A DNA stretch of 64,000 nt from Eubacterium brachy ATCC 33089 (GTDB lineage: Bacteria; Bacillota; Clostridia; Peptostreptococcales; Anaerovoracaceae), in assembly GCA_000488855.1 (NCBI GenBank), contig KI535279.1:1-64000 (forward strand). Reading direction: 5' to 3'. Made by a program: the position numbers and the translations under genes. Shown here in pieces: positions 36,607-45,091 of the stretch (the first letter of the stretch is position 1; every line of letters starts with the position of its first letter). The notes under the pieces were generated by a model. The model was not told the origin of the DNA. It ran no database searches and saw nothing but the letters and a program-made list of their open reading frames with translations.

Positions 36607-36999
36607 TTGATTAAGATGAGTAAGATATTTAAAAGAGAAAGTCTACAGTCAAAAGGTAGAAAACTGAAAGTCGATAACAACAGAAAAAGAAATATTATAG
36701 TGAATTTCAGAATGTCTCCGGAAGAAAAAAGTTTATTGGAAGAGAAAATAGCATTATCAGGATTAAACAAACAGGATTATATGATTCAAATGAGCATAAA
36801 TCATAAAGTTGAGGTATTTGGAAATATAAGAGTATTTGATGAACTGAAAACGAAACTGAAGATGCTTGAAGATTATTTTAAAAATGTTAATTTGGGCTGC
36901 GATATTGAAGAAAATAAACTTGAACTTCTGGCATATATTCTGGAAATGTTTGAAACGGTGAATAGAAATAAAAATGACTCTACCTACGGCAATAGATAG
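36607..36999 (+). CDS. MobC/ribbon-helix-helix-like accessory protein
   Basis: A 130-residue basic protein beginning MIKMSKIFKRESLQSKGRKL. The segment RNIIVNFRMSPEEKSLLEEK followed by IALSGLNKQDYMIQMSIN looks like the ribbon-helix-helix of MobC/NikA-type relaxosome proteins. TTG 36607 has AAAGGA six bases upstream; ATG 36616 is the alternative. It follows the integrase by 1 bp. A second, different MobC (39308) lies next to the relaxase, so this one may instead regulate replication. Confidence 0.6.
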   Translation: MIKMSKIFKRESLQSKGRKLKVDNNRKRNIIVNFRMSPEEKSLLEEKIALSGLNKQDYMIQMSINHKVEVFGNIRVFDELKTKLKMLEDYFKNVNLGCDIEENKLELLAYILEMFETVNRNKNDSTYGNR

Positions 37000-37064
37000 A
37001 GCCAAGAAGCAACCTGATAAGATTGCAAATCTCAAATAACATTTTATCAGGTTGTACTTCTATC
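36995..37064 (+). other. Long imperfect hairpin before the primase gene
   Basis: An 11-bp perfect inverted repeat (CAACCTGATAA 37010-37020 with TTATCAGGTTG 37044-37054) is extended by GAAG/CTTC and GATA/TATC pairs outward to 36995-37064. It has no T-run. It might be an attenuator or a single-strand replication origin. Confidence 0.5.
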
Positions 37065-37091
37065 ATCAACATGATTATGGAGGTAATAACG

Positions 37092-38012
37092 ATGAATAAA
37101 GAAAAATATATTAACAATATTCCACAGGAATTAAAAGAATGCAAGCAATGGTTATGGTTTAAGATTTATCATAACCAAGACAAAAATGGGAATACAAAAA
37201 CTGTAAAAATTCCAATTAGTCCAATCACTTATGAAGCAAATGAATGGAACAAAAAAGAGAACTGGACAGATTTTGAAACTGCTTTAGAGGGACTAGAAAG
37301 AAGCGGCTGTGATGGACTATCATTTGTCTTAACTGAAGATGATCCGTTTGTCTGCATTGATTTAGATAATGTTAAGGACAGCTTTGAGGATGTGCAAGAC
37401 ATCATAAGTGATTTTGGCGAAACATATAAGGAAATTTCCGTATCGGGCAACGGAGTCCACATATTTGCCAAGGGCAGAATTCATAAGAATATCAACAATC
37501 AAGCTGATCATTTTGAAATGTATAAATCAAATAAGTGCATTGCTATGACCGGTGATGTCATAGGAACTTGCACAGAAGTAAAGAATGAACAATATAAGTT
37601 AAACCTTTACTATGAAAAATATGCCATTAAAGAAACGATTAGAGAGCGAATTTCATACTATAAAAGCATAGATAGTGATGTGCCGGATATTGAAGGGATT
37701 TTAAAGGCAGTGTATATGACTAATCGCAAAGGCAGAGAGCTTTTTAGAGGCGAATATTCCACAGGTGATGCAAGCAAAGACGATTTTCAATTGCTTCTTA
37801 TCTTAAACAGCTTTACACATGGAAATGCAGATTTAATGCTTGAGATCTTCCTGAAATCATCATTGAACCGAATGGGTGATATGAGTAAAAGAAGAAATGA
37901 GGCAGCATATATTAAATACTTAAATCAAAGTATTCAGAAGGCACAGGAAGTCGGCGGAACGAATTATTGGGATTATAACTATCACAGAAAAACAAGGGAG
38001 GCAGTTCGTTGA
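37092..38012 (+). CDS. PrimPol-like primase/polymerase (phage NrS-1 polymerase family)
   Basis: A 306-residue replication protein. The N-terminal half is a PrimPol-type AEP fold: the catalytic acidic pair in FVCIDLDNV (about 95-103), the conserved GNGVHIFAKG (about 124-133) and the MTGDVIG strand. The C-terminal helical-bundle region includes STGDASKDDFQLLLILNSFT followed by HGN, as in NrS-1-like primases. ATG 37092 follows GGAGG. The next gene, a helicase-like ATPase, overlaps by 4 bp. The pair probably replicates the excised element. A fragment of a homologue survives at 50337-50603. Confidence 0.8.
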   Translation: MNKEKYINNIPQELKECKQWLWFKIYHNQDKNGNTKTVKIPISPITYEANEWNKKENWTDFETALEGLERSGCDGLSFVLTEDDPFVCIDLDNVKDSFEDVQDIISDFGETYKEISVSGNGVHIFAKGRIHKNINNQADHFEMYKSNKCIAMTGDVIGTCTEVKNEQYKLNLYYEKYAIKETIRERISYYKSIDSDVPDIEGILKAVYMTNRKGRELFRGEYSTGDASKDDFQLLLILNSFTHGNADLMLEIFLKSSLNRMGDMSKRRNEAAYIKYLNQSIQKAQEVGGTNYWDYNYHRKTREAVR

Positions 38013-38971
38013 AAGCATATACGATAGATACTGAGTTTGATGCCTCTGATAAGTATATTGTTGACAATATTATTGCAAGAAAAAGCATTACATTGATTGT
38101 AGCTTCACCCAAAAAAGGTAAGACGGCATTGGGACTTAATCTTGGGATATGTATCAATGAAGGAATTGATTTTCTTGAAAACAAGGTGCGTAAAACAAAT
38201 GTTGTTTACTATTGTAACGAACTATCCGGAAAACTTATTCAAGAAAGAATTAAGAGATTAGATATACCTTGTTCAAAAACTATGAAATTTTATGAAGGCA
38301 CAAGTTATGTAGACTTTGGTGAGTTTGAAAGAATTATAAAATCTGATGTTGAATTGGGTTATGAGGTGTTCGTAGTGGATACCTTTTCTAAGATAAAATA
38401 TGACAGAAAATATAATGCTAATGACTACAATGACACCTATGAAGTAATGGCTAAGTATTATGAGCTTATAGAAAAATATGGTTGCACTTTTATTATGATG
38501 TATCACACAAAAAAGGATTCATCTATCAAAAGTGTGAGTGAAAAAGTGATAGGTTCTCAAGCATTATCCGGTTCAGTAGACACCATAATAGCTATTAATA
38601 AATCATCGGAATTTGATACAGAGTTTAGCTTAGATGTAACCAGTAGGCTTTTTGAATCAAGAGTATATCAAGTAAAAATTCATCCGTCAAAAAAGATATT
38701 GGAGTTAGATAAAATAGATCCGATTGAAATGTTAGAACCGTCCATTCAAAGATTAGTCCAACTTATGCCTAAATTAAAAGAAATAGATGGAACAATAGTT
38801 GATATTTGCTCAAAGATAAAATTAGAGATAGAGAGTCCGCAACAATTCGGCAAGACCTTAAATCGTAATAAAGATATTCTCAGGAAAAATGGAATCAGCA
38901 TTACAATGAAGCGAGGAAAAAACAACAATAACTATCAAGTTAAATATAATTCAGAGGATGTGATTTATTAA
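38009..38971 (+). CDS. RecA-fold ATPase, RepA/DnaB-like helicase
   Basis: A 320-residue AAA_25/RepA-type ATPase. Walker A is ASPKKGKTALG (about 31-41) and Walker B ends FVVDTFSK. A Gln sensor lies in MMYHTKKDSS and VIGSQALSGSVDTII. The C-terminal ~80 residues form a winged-helix-like tail. The start is TTG 38009 overlapping the primase stop codon (TTGA), with GGGAGG upstream. With the primase it makes a minimal replication module. An iteron-like array starts 5 bp after its stop codon. Confidence 0.82.
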   Translation: MKAYTIDTEFDASDKYIVDNIIARKSITLIVASPKKGKTALGLNLGICINEGIDFLENKVRKTNVVYYCNELSGKLIQERIKRLDIPCSKTMKFYEGTSYVDFGEFERIIKSDVELGYEVFVVDTFSKIKYDRKYNANDYNDTYEVMAKYYELIEKYGCTFIMMYHTKKDSSIKSVSEKVIGSQALSGSVDTIIAINKSSEFDTEFSLDVTSRLFESRVYQVKIHPSKKILELDKIDPIEMLEPSIQRLVQLMPKLKEIDGTIVDICSKIKLEIESPQQFGKTLNRNKDILRKNGISITMKRGKNNNNYQVKYNSEDVIY

Positions 38972-38975
38972 AATG

Positions 38976-39050
38976 CCGTTCAAACCGTTCGTACCGTTTG
39001 ATGTTTCGTATATAAGAGAATGTCGTACGGTATGAACGGTGCAAACGGTA
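38976..39050 (+). repeat. Iteron-like array: three direct plus three inverted hexamers at 9-bp spacing
   Basis: CCGTTC, CCGTTC and CCGTTT start at 38976, 38985 and 38994. After a 27-bp AT-rich gap, TACGGT, AACGGT and AACGGT (the inverse orientation) lie at about 39026, 39035 and 39044, again 9 bp apart. Inverse regular spacing around an AT-rich centre is typical of a protein-binding replication or transfer control site. Confidence 0.7.
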
Positions 39051-39206
39051 AATGAAGAATTTACACCTATTTTTTCTGTGCAAGTTAAAGATGAATTTAT
39101 AAAAATCATGAATTATAGGTAGATAGCAAGCATATACTTTTTGACCACAGTCATAAAAGTAGGCTTGTAAGCTGTCAATTCAGCTTAATCAATTTTACCC
39201 TCGCCT

Positions 39207-39289
39207 AATTATCTCAGCAACTCAAATAAATTTTCGTTGGAGATAATTGGCTGGGGCAGACCCTAGGGAAAACCCTAAGACCCCGAAAA
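39207..39289 (+). other. Candidate origin of transfer (oriT)
   Basis: An imperfect inverted repeat, AATTATCTC...CAAC (39207-39221) with GTTG-GAGATAATT (39236-39248), is followed by CTGGGGCAGACCCTAGGGAA and ACCCTAAGACCCCG. It lies 60-100 bp upstream of mobC and the relaxase gene, the usual oriT position. I cannot identify the nic site. Confidence 0.5.
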
Positions 39290-39307
39290 AGAAAGGAGTG
39301 ATGAAAA

Positions 39308-39688
39308 ATGGCAAAGACTGTTAATCGTAAAAACAACTGTACTATTCATTTTATGGTGAATGAAGAAGATATGAATGAGCTTAACCGAAGATTTGAATTG
39401 ACCAATTTCAAGAGTAAACGGGAGTTTTATAGAGACAGTATTTTCAAGAATAGAATTATCAGCATTGATTTATCCAGTGAGTTTAGAAAACAATTGAGGG
39501 AATTATCTTCCCTTGTCAGTCGTAACTCGGCGAACCTGAATCAGATTGCAAAGGCAGTAAACAGTACGGGAGTTATCTATAAAAATGATATTGAATTAAT
39601 CTATTCCGGATTAAAACTGGAGTTGTCATTTCTTGCAGAATTTAGAGAAAAAGTTTCCGACTATATCATCAACAAGGTAATAAGCTGA
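39308..39688 (+). CDS. mobC: Relaxosome accessory protein MobC
   Basis: A 126-residue protein with an N-terminal ribbon-helix-helix (TIHFMVNEEDMNELNRRF then FKSKREFYRDSIF). A helical region carrying the MobC signature LSSLVSRNSANLNQIAKAVN (about 67-86) follows. MobC proteins melt oriT and help the relaxase nick. It overlaps the relaxase start by 1 bp (TGATG), so they are coupled. AAAGGAGTG precedes the ATG. Confidence 0.85.
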   Translation: MAKTVNRKNNCTIHFMVNEEDMNELNRRFELTNFKSKREFYRDSIFKNRIISIDLSSEFRKQLRELSSLVSRNSANLNQIAKAVNSTGVIYKNDIELIYSGLKLELSFLAEFREKVSDYIINKVIS

Positions 39689-41124
39689 TGGCAGTTACGA
39701 AGATACATCCGATTAAAACAACACTGAAAAAGGCAATAGACTATATCTGTAACGGAGATAAAACCGATGATGAAATCTATGTTACAACCCACTTGTGCAG
39801 CAGAGAAAATGCTCACAAGGAATTTGAAATTACCAAGAAACAGTTTGGCTCAAGGACAAAAACTTTAGCCCATCATTTAATCCAATCCTTCGTTCCGGAA
39901 GAAGTCAGTTTTGAAGAAGCACATCAAGTGGGAATCGAACTTTGCGAAAAGATTTTAGAGGGCAAATATGAATATGTCTTAGCAACGCATATCGACAAAG
40001 ACCATATCCACAATCACATAATTTTTAACTCCATAGATGTTGATGAGGGCAAAGTTTACCATTCCTACTATGGCTCATATATGAATATTCGAAATCAGAG
40101 TGACAGGTTGTGCAAGGAACATAATTTATCGGTAATAGATGTTGAAACGCAAAAGGAAATCAACGAGATTAAGCGAAGAAAATTTGTGAATTGGTATGAC
40201 TGGAATGAAGATAAAAAAGGTAAAAGTTATAAATCAAGACTTCAATTTGATATGGATAGAGTAATCCAAAAAGCAATAAACTGGGAACATTTTCTTAAAA
40301 TAATGGAACAATATGGATATGAAATCAAGTTTGGAAAGCATATTGCTTTCAAACAGAAAAATCAGCAGAGATTTACCAGAGCGAAAACCATAGGGACTAA
40401 TTACACAGAAGAAAAAATCAAAGAAAGAATCCGAAATAAAGACAAAGAAATAGGAGAGTTGGTTGATAAAACTAAATATGGAAATCAGGATTGGGTAGTT
40501 CATACCAACATGCAAGTAGCATCTAAAATTCTATTAAAAATAAGAGATAAAGGCTTTAACTCTATGGAAGCATTGGAAAAAGGAATCCAAAAAATATCAT
40601 TTCAAAAAAATGAATTAAAGCGAGAATTTGACAAACTTTCGTGGGAACAAAAGAGGATAAAAGAAGTAGTAAAGCATATTCAAATCTGTATCAGCAAAAG
40701 AGAACATTACGAAGGCTATCGTAAAAATCCGAACGATAAAATTTATATGATGATGAACAGAAAAGATGTAGAAGTTTATCAGAAGTCTTATGAAGAGATA
40801 GATATTTTTCTTAAGCAATTTCCACATTTAAAAGATGTAGTTTTGGGAGAGATGAGGAGCAAATCTGGTAAAAACCTTTTTCGAAAGTTAAATGAGCATT
40901 CCAAGGATTTGGGATTAAAACAAGAAAGGATATTGAGACAGCATGATTCTTTAATGGAGGAGTTTACTGAGCTGAAACACCTTAAGAATAATATGGATGA
41001 TTATCTCGGTAGAGAACAAAGGACAGAGAAAAAGCCGAGGGAAAGCATCCTGAAACAAATTAAAGAAATCAGGGAAGAAGATCGGGAAAGAAAGTCACCT
41101 AAAAATCGAGGTATTGAAAGATAA
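39688..41124 (+). CDS. Relaxase / mobilization nuclease (MobA/VirD2-like)
   Basis: A 478-residue relaxase that should nick oriT and pilot the strand into a recipient. The N-terminal domain carries a candidate catalytic Tyr (KAIDYICNGD, about 15-20) and the metal-binding three-histidine motif ATHIDKDHIHNHIIFNS (about 99-115). The C-terminal half is long, lysine-rich and helical, probably coiled coil. No type IV secretion genes are in the island, so the element must borrow a conjugation machine: it is mobilizable rather than self-transmissible. Confidence 0.9.
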   Translation: MAVTKIHPIKTTLKKAIDYICNGDKTDDEIYVTTHLCSRENAHKEFEITKKQFGSRTKTLAHHLIQSFVPEEVSFEEAHQVGIELCEKILEGKYEYVLATHIDKDHIHNHIIFNSIDVDEGKVYHSYYGSYMNIRNQSDRLCKEHNLSVIDVETQKEINEIKRRKFVNWYDWNEDKKGKSYKSRLQFDMDRVIQKAINWEHFLKIMEQYGYEIKFGKHIAFKQKNQQRFTRAKTIGTNYTEEKIKERIRNKDKEIGELVDKTKYGNQDWVVHTNMQVASKILLKIRDKGFNSMEALEKGIQKISFQKNELKREFDKLSWEQKRIKEVVKHIQICISKREHYEGYRKNPNDKIYMMMNRKDVEVYQKSYEEIDIFLKQFPHLKDVVLGEMRSKSGKNLFRKLNEHSKDLGLKQERILRQHDSLMEEFTELKHLKNNMDDYLGREQRTEKKPRESILKQIKEIREEDRERKSPKNRGIER

Positions 41125-41132
41125 AATCGGGA

Positions 41133-41161
41133 TTTCATTTTTAACAAAAAAATGTTATAAT
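41133..41161 (+). promoter_or_regulatory. Candidate promoter of the HpaII-type R-M operon
   Basis: TTTCAT (41133-41138) and TATAAT (41156-41161) are separated by 17 bp, 45 bp before the small XRE gene. The -35 match is poor. Confidence 0.5.
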
Positions 41162-41205
41162 AAAATGTAGAATTTCTATGCGAATAAATAGGAAAGAGGA
41201 GTATT

Positions 41206-41421
41206 ATGAAATTTTCATATAACAAATTATGGAAGTTGTTAATTGACAGAGATATGAATAAAGGTGATTTGCAAAGATTGATAGAGACTGGTCCGTCAAC
41301 AATTTCGAGAATGGGACGTAATGAACCTGTAAGACTTGAAATATTAGGCAGAATATGTGAGAGATTAGATTGCAACATCGAAGATATTATTGAATACGAA
41401 AGAGGACAAGAAAATGTATAA
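41206..41421 (+). CDS. Small XRE-family regulator of the R-M operon
   Basis: A 71-residue Cro/CI-type protein (YNKLWKLLIDRDMNKGDLQR, TGPSTISRMGRNEPV, ICERLDCNIEDIIEY). Size and position, just before and overlapping the methylase gene, suggest a controller protein that times methylase and endonuclease expression. AAGAGGAG precedes the ATG. Its own operator is not visible to me. Confidence 0.78.
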   Translation: MKFSYNKLWKLLIDRDMNKGDLQRLIETGPSTISRMGRNEPVRLEILGRICERLDCNIEDIIEYERGQENV

Positions 41422-42454
41422 ATCAATAGATTTATTTGCAGGCATTGGAGGTATAAGGCTTGGCTTTGATCAAGCATTCGGTGATGCTATCAAAACAGTT
41501 TTTATAAGTGAATGGGATGAAAAAGCTGTTGAAACTTACAAAGCTAATTTTAATGATAGCGCTGATGTAGTCGGAGATATTACCAAAGTCGATGAAAAGG
41601 AAATCCCGGAGCATGACATATTGCTTGCGGGCTTTCCTTGTCAGGCATTTTCTCTTGCAGGACATAAGAAAGGGTTTGAAGATGCAAGAGGCACATTATT
41701 TTTTGACGTTGCGAGAATTATAAAAAGACATAGACCTAAAGTGGTGTTTTGTGAAAATGTTAAGAATCTTGTTAACCATGATAGAGGTCGCACATTTCAG
41801 GTGATTAGAAATATTTTGGAAGAATTGGGATATGCGGTGTTTTATCAAGTTTTGAACAGTAAGGATTTCGGAGTTCCGCAAAATAGAGAAAGGATATATA
41901 TTGTAGCATTCAGGAATGACATAGCACCTTCGGATTTTGTATTCCCTCAAAAAACCGATGATACAAAAGTTATAAAAGATATCATTGAAGAGAAGGAAGT
42001 GTCTTCAAAATATTATTTATCTACAGCATATCTGGCATCGTTAAAAAGACACAAAGAAAGGCATGTTTCAAAGGGAAACGGCTTCGGATATGAAATCAGA
42101 GAAGCAACTTCCGTGGCGGGAGCTATTGTATGCGGTGGAATGGGAAGAGAGAGAAATCTTATCATAGATGAGCGTTTGACGGACTTTACTCCGGTTACTC
42201 ATATTAAAGGCGAGGTCAATCGGGAATTCATTCGTAAAATGACTCCGAGAGAATGGGCAAGACTTCAAGGTTTTCCCGATGAATTTAAATTGCCAGTTGC
42301 GGATACACATTTATATAAACAGTTCGGAAATTCGGTAACGGTTCCCGTCATACGTGCAATTGCCGAACAGATCAAATCGTACCTTGAAAAGGAAAAGCTG
42401 GAAATGAAACCAAGAGAGGAATCATATAAACAGATTGCTATTGCGTGGAGGTAG
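41414..42454 (+). CDS. dcm: DNA (cytosine-5-)-methyltransferase
   Basis: A 346-residue m5C methyltransferase. Motif I is DLFAGIGGIRLG (about 6-17), motif IV GFPCQAFSLAG with catalytic Cys near 76, motif VI ENVKNL, motif VIII FGVPQNRERIYIV and motif X QFGNSVTVPV at the end. Being followed by an HpaII-like endonuclease, it probably methylates CCGG. ATG 41414 has AGAGGA upstream and overlaps the regulator gene by 8 bp; a longer in-frame start at 41390 lacks a ribosome binding site. Confidence 0.92.
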   Translation: MYKSIDLFAGIGGIRLGFDQAFGDAIKTVFISEWDEKAVETYKANFNDSADVVGDITKVDEKEIPEHDILLAGFPCQAFSLAGHKKGFEDARGTLFFDVARIIKRHRPKVVFCENVKNLVNHDRGRTFQVIRNILEELGYAVFYQVLNSKDFGVPQNRERIYIVAFRNDIAPSDFVFPQKTDDTKVIKDIIEEKEVSSKYYLSTAYLASLKRHKERHVSKGNGFGYEIREATSVAGAIVCGGMGRERNLIIDERLTDFTPVTHIKGEVNREFIRKMTPREWARLQGFPDEFKLPVADTHLYKQFGNSVTVPVIRAIAEQIKSYLEKEKLEMKPREESYKQIAIAWR

Positions 42455-42459
42455 TGTTA

Positions 42460-43545
42460 ATGCTTACAGGGAATAAAGGAGAATGGTCGGAAATATATGT
42501 TTTGTTAAGACTTTTGGCTGACGGAAAGATATATGCAGCCGACAGTGAATTGAATAAATTGGAGGATGTATATTTTCCCATTATTAGAATAATTAGAGAA
42601 GAAAACAAAGGTGAAATTAAAGAATATACCGCCGGAGAAATAATATCAATATATATTAACGGATCAAAAGTAAAAGAGTTGCCTGCAACAGAATTTGAAA
42701 CAGAATCTGAATATCTATTGAACGAAATTAACAGTAAAGCTTCAAAAGGAGCATTTTCAGTAGAAAAAACGCAGAATTTTATGGATAAAATTTTGTGTTA
42801 TAAGCTGTCGGCACCTGCGACGGACAAAAGTGATATTACAATTAAAATAATCGATATAAATACTGGATACAGCCCTACGGTAGGGTTTTCCATAAAATCA
42901 GAATTGGGTTCTTCCCCTACTCTGTTAAATGCAGGGAAAACCACAAACTTTATTTATAAAATCATCCACAGTTATCCCGACTTGGTTCGAGAAGCAAATG
43001 AAATATATATCGTATCGGCAGGTAAAAATCACACGGATGTCAGAGGGCGTATCAATAAAATAATTGACGAAAACGGACAATTGAAATATTGGAAAATGAA
43101 TAATCAGACTTTTAGCGATAATTTAGTATTGATTGACAGCAATATGGACAGAATTATAGCCGAAACTCTTTTATACTTTTATAAAGATGGAATCAGCAAT
43201 TGTGATGATATGGTTGCAAAACTTGAACGTGAAAATCCTATGAACTACGGTAATGTAAATGCTTATAAGTATAAGTTCAAGAAATTCCTGACAGCTGTAG
43301 CATTGGGCATGAAGCCTGCTACAGTTTGGGACGGTTTAGATGAGGCTACAGGAGGATACATTGTAGTTACAAAGGAAGGTAATGTTCTTGCATATCATAT
43401 ATACAACAGAAATTACTTTGAAGAATACTTATTGAAGAACACAAAATATGAAACGGCATCCACTTCAAGGCATGGTTTTGGAGAAATATATAGTGAGAAC
43501 GGGGAAGATTTTATTAACTTAAATTTGCAGGTGAGATTCAGATAA
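42460..43545 (+). CDS. HpaII-family type II restriction endonuclease
   Basis: A 361-residue endonuclease. The N-terminus MLTGNKGEWSEIYVLLRLLA then DGKIYAADSELNKL is characteristic of the HpaII family, which cleaves CCGG. A nuclease-like GFSIKSELG (acidic residue plus Lys in a beta context) lies near 140-150. ATG 42460 follows GGAGG, six bases after the methylase stop. The downstream vsr gene overlaps by 1 bp, so methylase, endonuclease and repair enzyme are one operon. The recognition sequence is inferred from family membership only. Confidence 0.85.
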   Translation: MLTGNKGEWSEIYVLLRLLADGKIYAADSELNKLEDVYFPIIRIIREENKGEIKEYTAGEIISIYINGSKVKELPATEFETESEYLLNEINSKASKGAFSVEKTQNFMDKILCYKLSAPATDKSDITIKIIDINTGYSPTVGFSIKSELGSSPTLLNAGKTTNFIYKIIHSYPDLVREANEIYIVSAGKNHTDVRGRINKIIDENGQLKYWKMNNQTFSDNLVLIDSNMDRIIAETLLYFYKDGISNCDDMVAKLERENPMNYGNVNAYKYKFKKFLTAVALGMKPATVWDGLDEATGGYIVVTKEGNVLAYHIYNRNYFEEYLLKNTKYETASTSRHGFGEIYSENGEDFINLNLQVRFR

Positions 43546-43976
43546 TGAAGAAAAAGAAGCCCATGACCAGAAGTCAAAATATGGCAAGAGTGAAAAGTAA
43601 AAATACAAAACCTGAAGTTTTCCTGAGAAAACTTCTGTGGCATAAGGGGTTCAGATATAGATTAAACTATAAGGAGTTGCCTGGAAGTCCTGATTTATAT
43701 ATTCCTAAATACAAAGTTGCTATCTTTGTAAACGGTTGCTTTTGGCACATGCATGAAAATTGCAGGTATTCATCCATCCCTAAGAATAATCATGATTTTT
43801 GGAAAAACAAATTGGAAGGGAATGTTGAAAGAGATAAGCAAAACTACATCAAACTTGAAAACATGGGCATTAAAGTAATCGTTGTTTGGGGTTGTGAAAT
43901 TAAACAGATGATGAAAGATGAAATAATTGCTACGGAGAAAGTAGATAGTCTTGTACATGAGATTATCAAGTTGTAG
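43545..43976 (+). CDS. vsr: Very short patch repair endonuclease
   Basis: Vsr nicks next to T:G mismatches that arise when 5-methylcytosine deaminates, protecting the methylated sites of its partner methylase. At 143 residues it has the family length. Signatures are NMARVKSKNTKPEVFLRKLL at the start, GSPDLYIPKYKVAIFVNGCF (Asp and Phe of the active site) and FWHMHENC, then KLENMGIKVIVVWGCE. It overlaps the endonuclease stop (TAATG). Here it would repair T:G at the presumed CCGG sites. Confidence 0.93.
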   Translation: MKKKKPMTRSQNMARVKSKNTKPEVFLRKLLWHKGFRYRLNYKELPGSPDLYIPKYKVAIFVNGCFWHMHENCRYSSIPKNNHDFWKNKLEGNVERDKQNYIKLENMGIKVIVVWGCEIKQMMKDEIIATEKVDSLVHEIIKL

Positions 43977-44173
43977 TAAAAAAGAAATAGGAAGCGTATT
44001 GAATATATTTGGAATAAATCACTGTTAACAAAGGGATTAAAAATGGCTAGGATATATTATATTTGATAGAGCTTTTAAAGTTTAGAAAAATCAAAAAGAA
44101 GATATACTCTTGGATGTAACAACAATGTATATAGAAGAAACCCGGATAGGTTTTAGATTAGGAGGAAGTATAA

Positions 44174-45091
44174 GTGAAGCTAAATCCAAATTCAAAGAAT
44201 GCTATTAAACCATTTAAGCATCTTAAACATTTATTTATATCTAAAAATACAGATGATGGATTTTTAGATTTATTTTTACTTCCTATTAATGCAAGGAATT
44301 TTGATTATAATTCTGTTTCTGAAAATCTAATGGAATCTGTTGCCGATTACGCCTTATCATGGAAGATTAGAGATAAATATAAAGATAAGGCAATGACTCT
44401 GAGTAGGAAAGCAAGAGAAAAATTTAAGGAAGCTGCAAAAAATGATGGAGAGCTAGGAGAATTACTATTGTTTTGTTTTTTGGAGGGGCATTTAGATGCT
44501 CCTAAGATATTAACAAAACTAGAATTAAAAACATCTAATCAGCTTTATGTAAATGGGTCAGATGGAGTGCATTTGAAGAAACTCTCAGATAAAAAATATC
44601 AACTGATTTTTGGTGAGTCTAAGACTTATGATGATTTGAATCGTGCATTTGATAATGCTTTTAAATCAATTGGTGAGTTTGTTAATGAGGTAAATGCAAA
44701 AGGTAATGATAAAAGTGGTATAAACTTTGAAAAGGGATTAATATCCAGCAATATAGAGTCGGATATTTTTGAAAAAGATGAGGAAGAAATTTTGAATGTG
44801 CTTTTATATCCAGAAGAAAAAGCAAACTACAAATTTTCTTTAGATGATGCTTTTTCAATATTTATTGGTTACGAGATAGACATAAAAGATGAGCAACAGA
44901 AATGCTCAAATGATGAATTTCCTATTGAAATAGAGGGGAAAATTGTAAATCAGATAGAGACTTATAAAGGTAATGTTTATAAATTAATTCAAAAATATGG
45001 TTTAATGGGATACACCTTTTATGTATTTATAATGCCATTTACTAATATTGACGAGAATAGGAAAAAGATATTAAAAAAGGTGCTTGAATAA
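44174..45091 (+). CDS. hamA: Hachiman anti-phage protein HamA (DUF1837 nuclease)
   Basis: HamA is the nuclease subunit of the Hachiman defence complex. At 305 residues, the C-terminal DUF1837 region shows a PD-(D/E)xK-like layout: GELGELLLFCFLEGHLDAPK (about 95-114), LELKTSNQLYVNGSDGVHL (about 119-137, acidic residue before the strand) and IFGESKTYDDL (about 149-159, E-x-K). Start GTG 44174 follows GGAGG by eight bases. hamB begins on the last base of its stop codon. The 197 bp upstream has only weak promoter matches (TTTAGA-16-TATACT near 44081-44108). Confidence 0.85.
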   Translation: MKLNPNSKNAIKPFKHLKHLFISKNTDDGFLDLFLLPINARNFDYNSVSENLMESVADYALSWKIRDKYKDKAMTLSRKAREKFKEAAKNDGELGELLLFCFLEGHLDAPKILTKLELKTSNQLYVNGSDGVHLKKLSDKKYQLIFGESKTYDDLNRAFDNAFKSIGEFVNEVNAKGNDKSGINFEKGLISSNIESDIFEKDEEEILNVLLYPEEKANYKFSLDDAFSIFIGYEIDIKDEQQKCSNDEFPIEIEGKIVNQIETYKGNVYKLIQKYGLMGYTFYVFIMPFTNIDENRKKILKKVLE

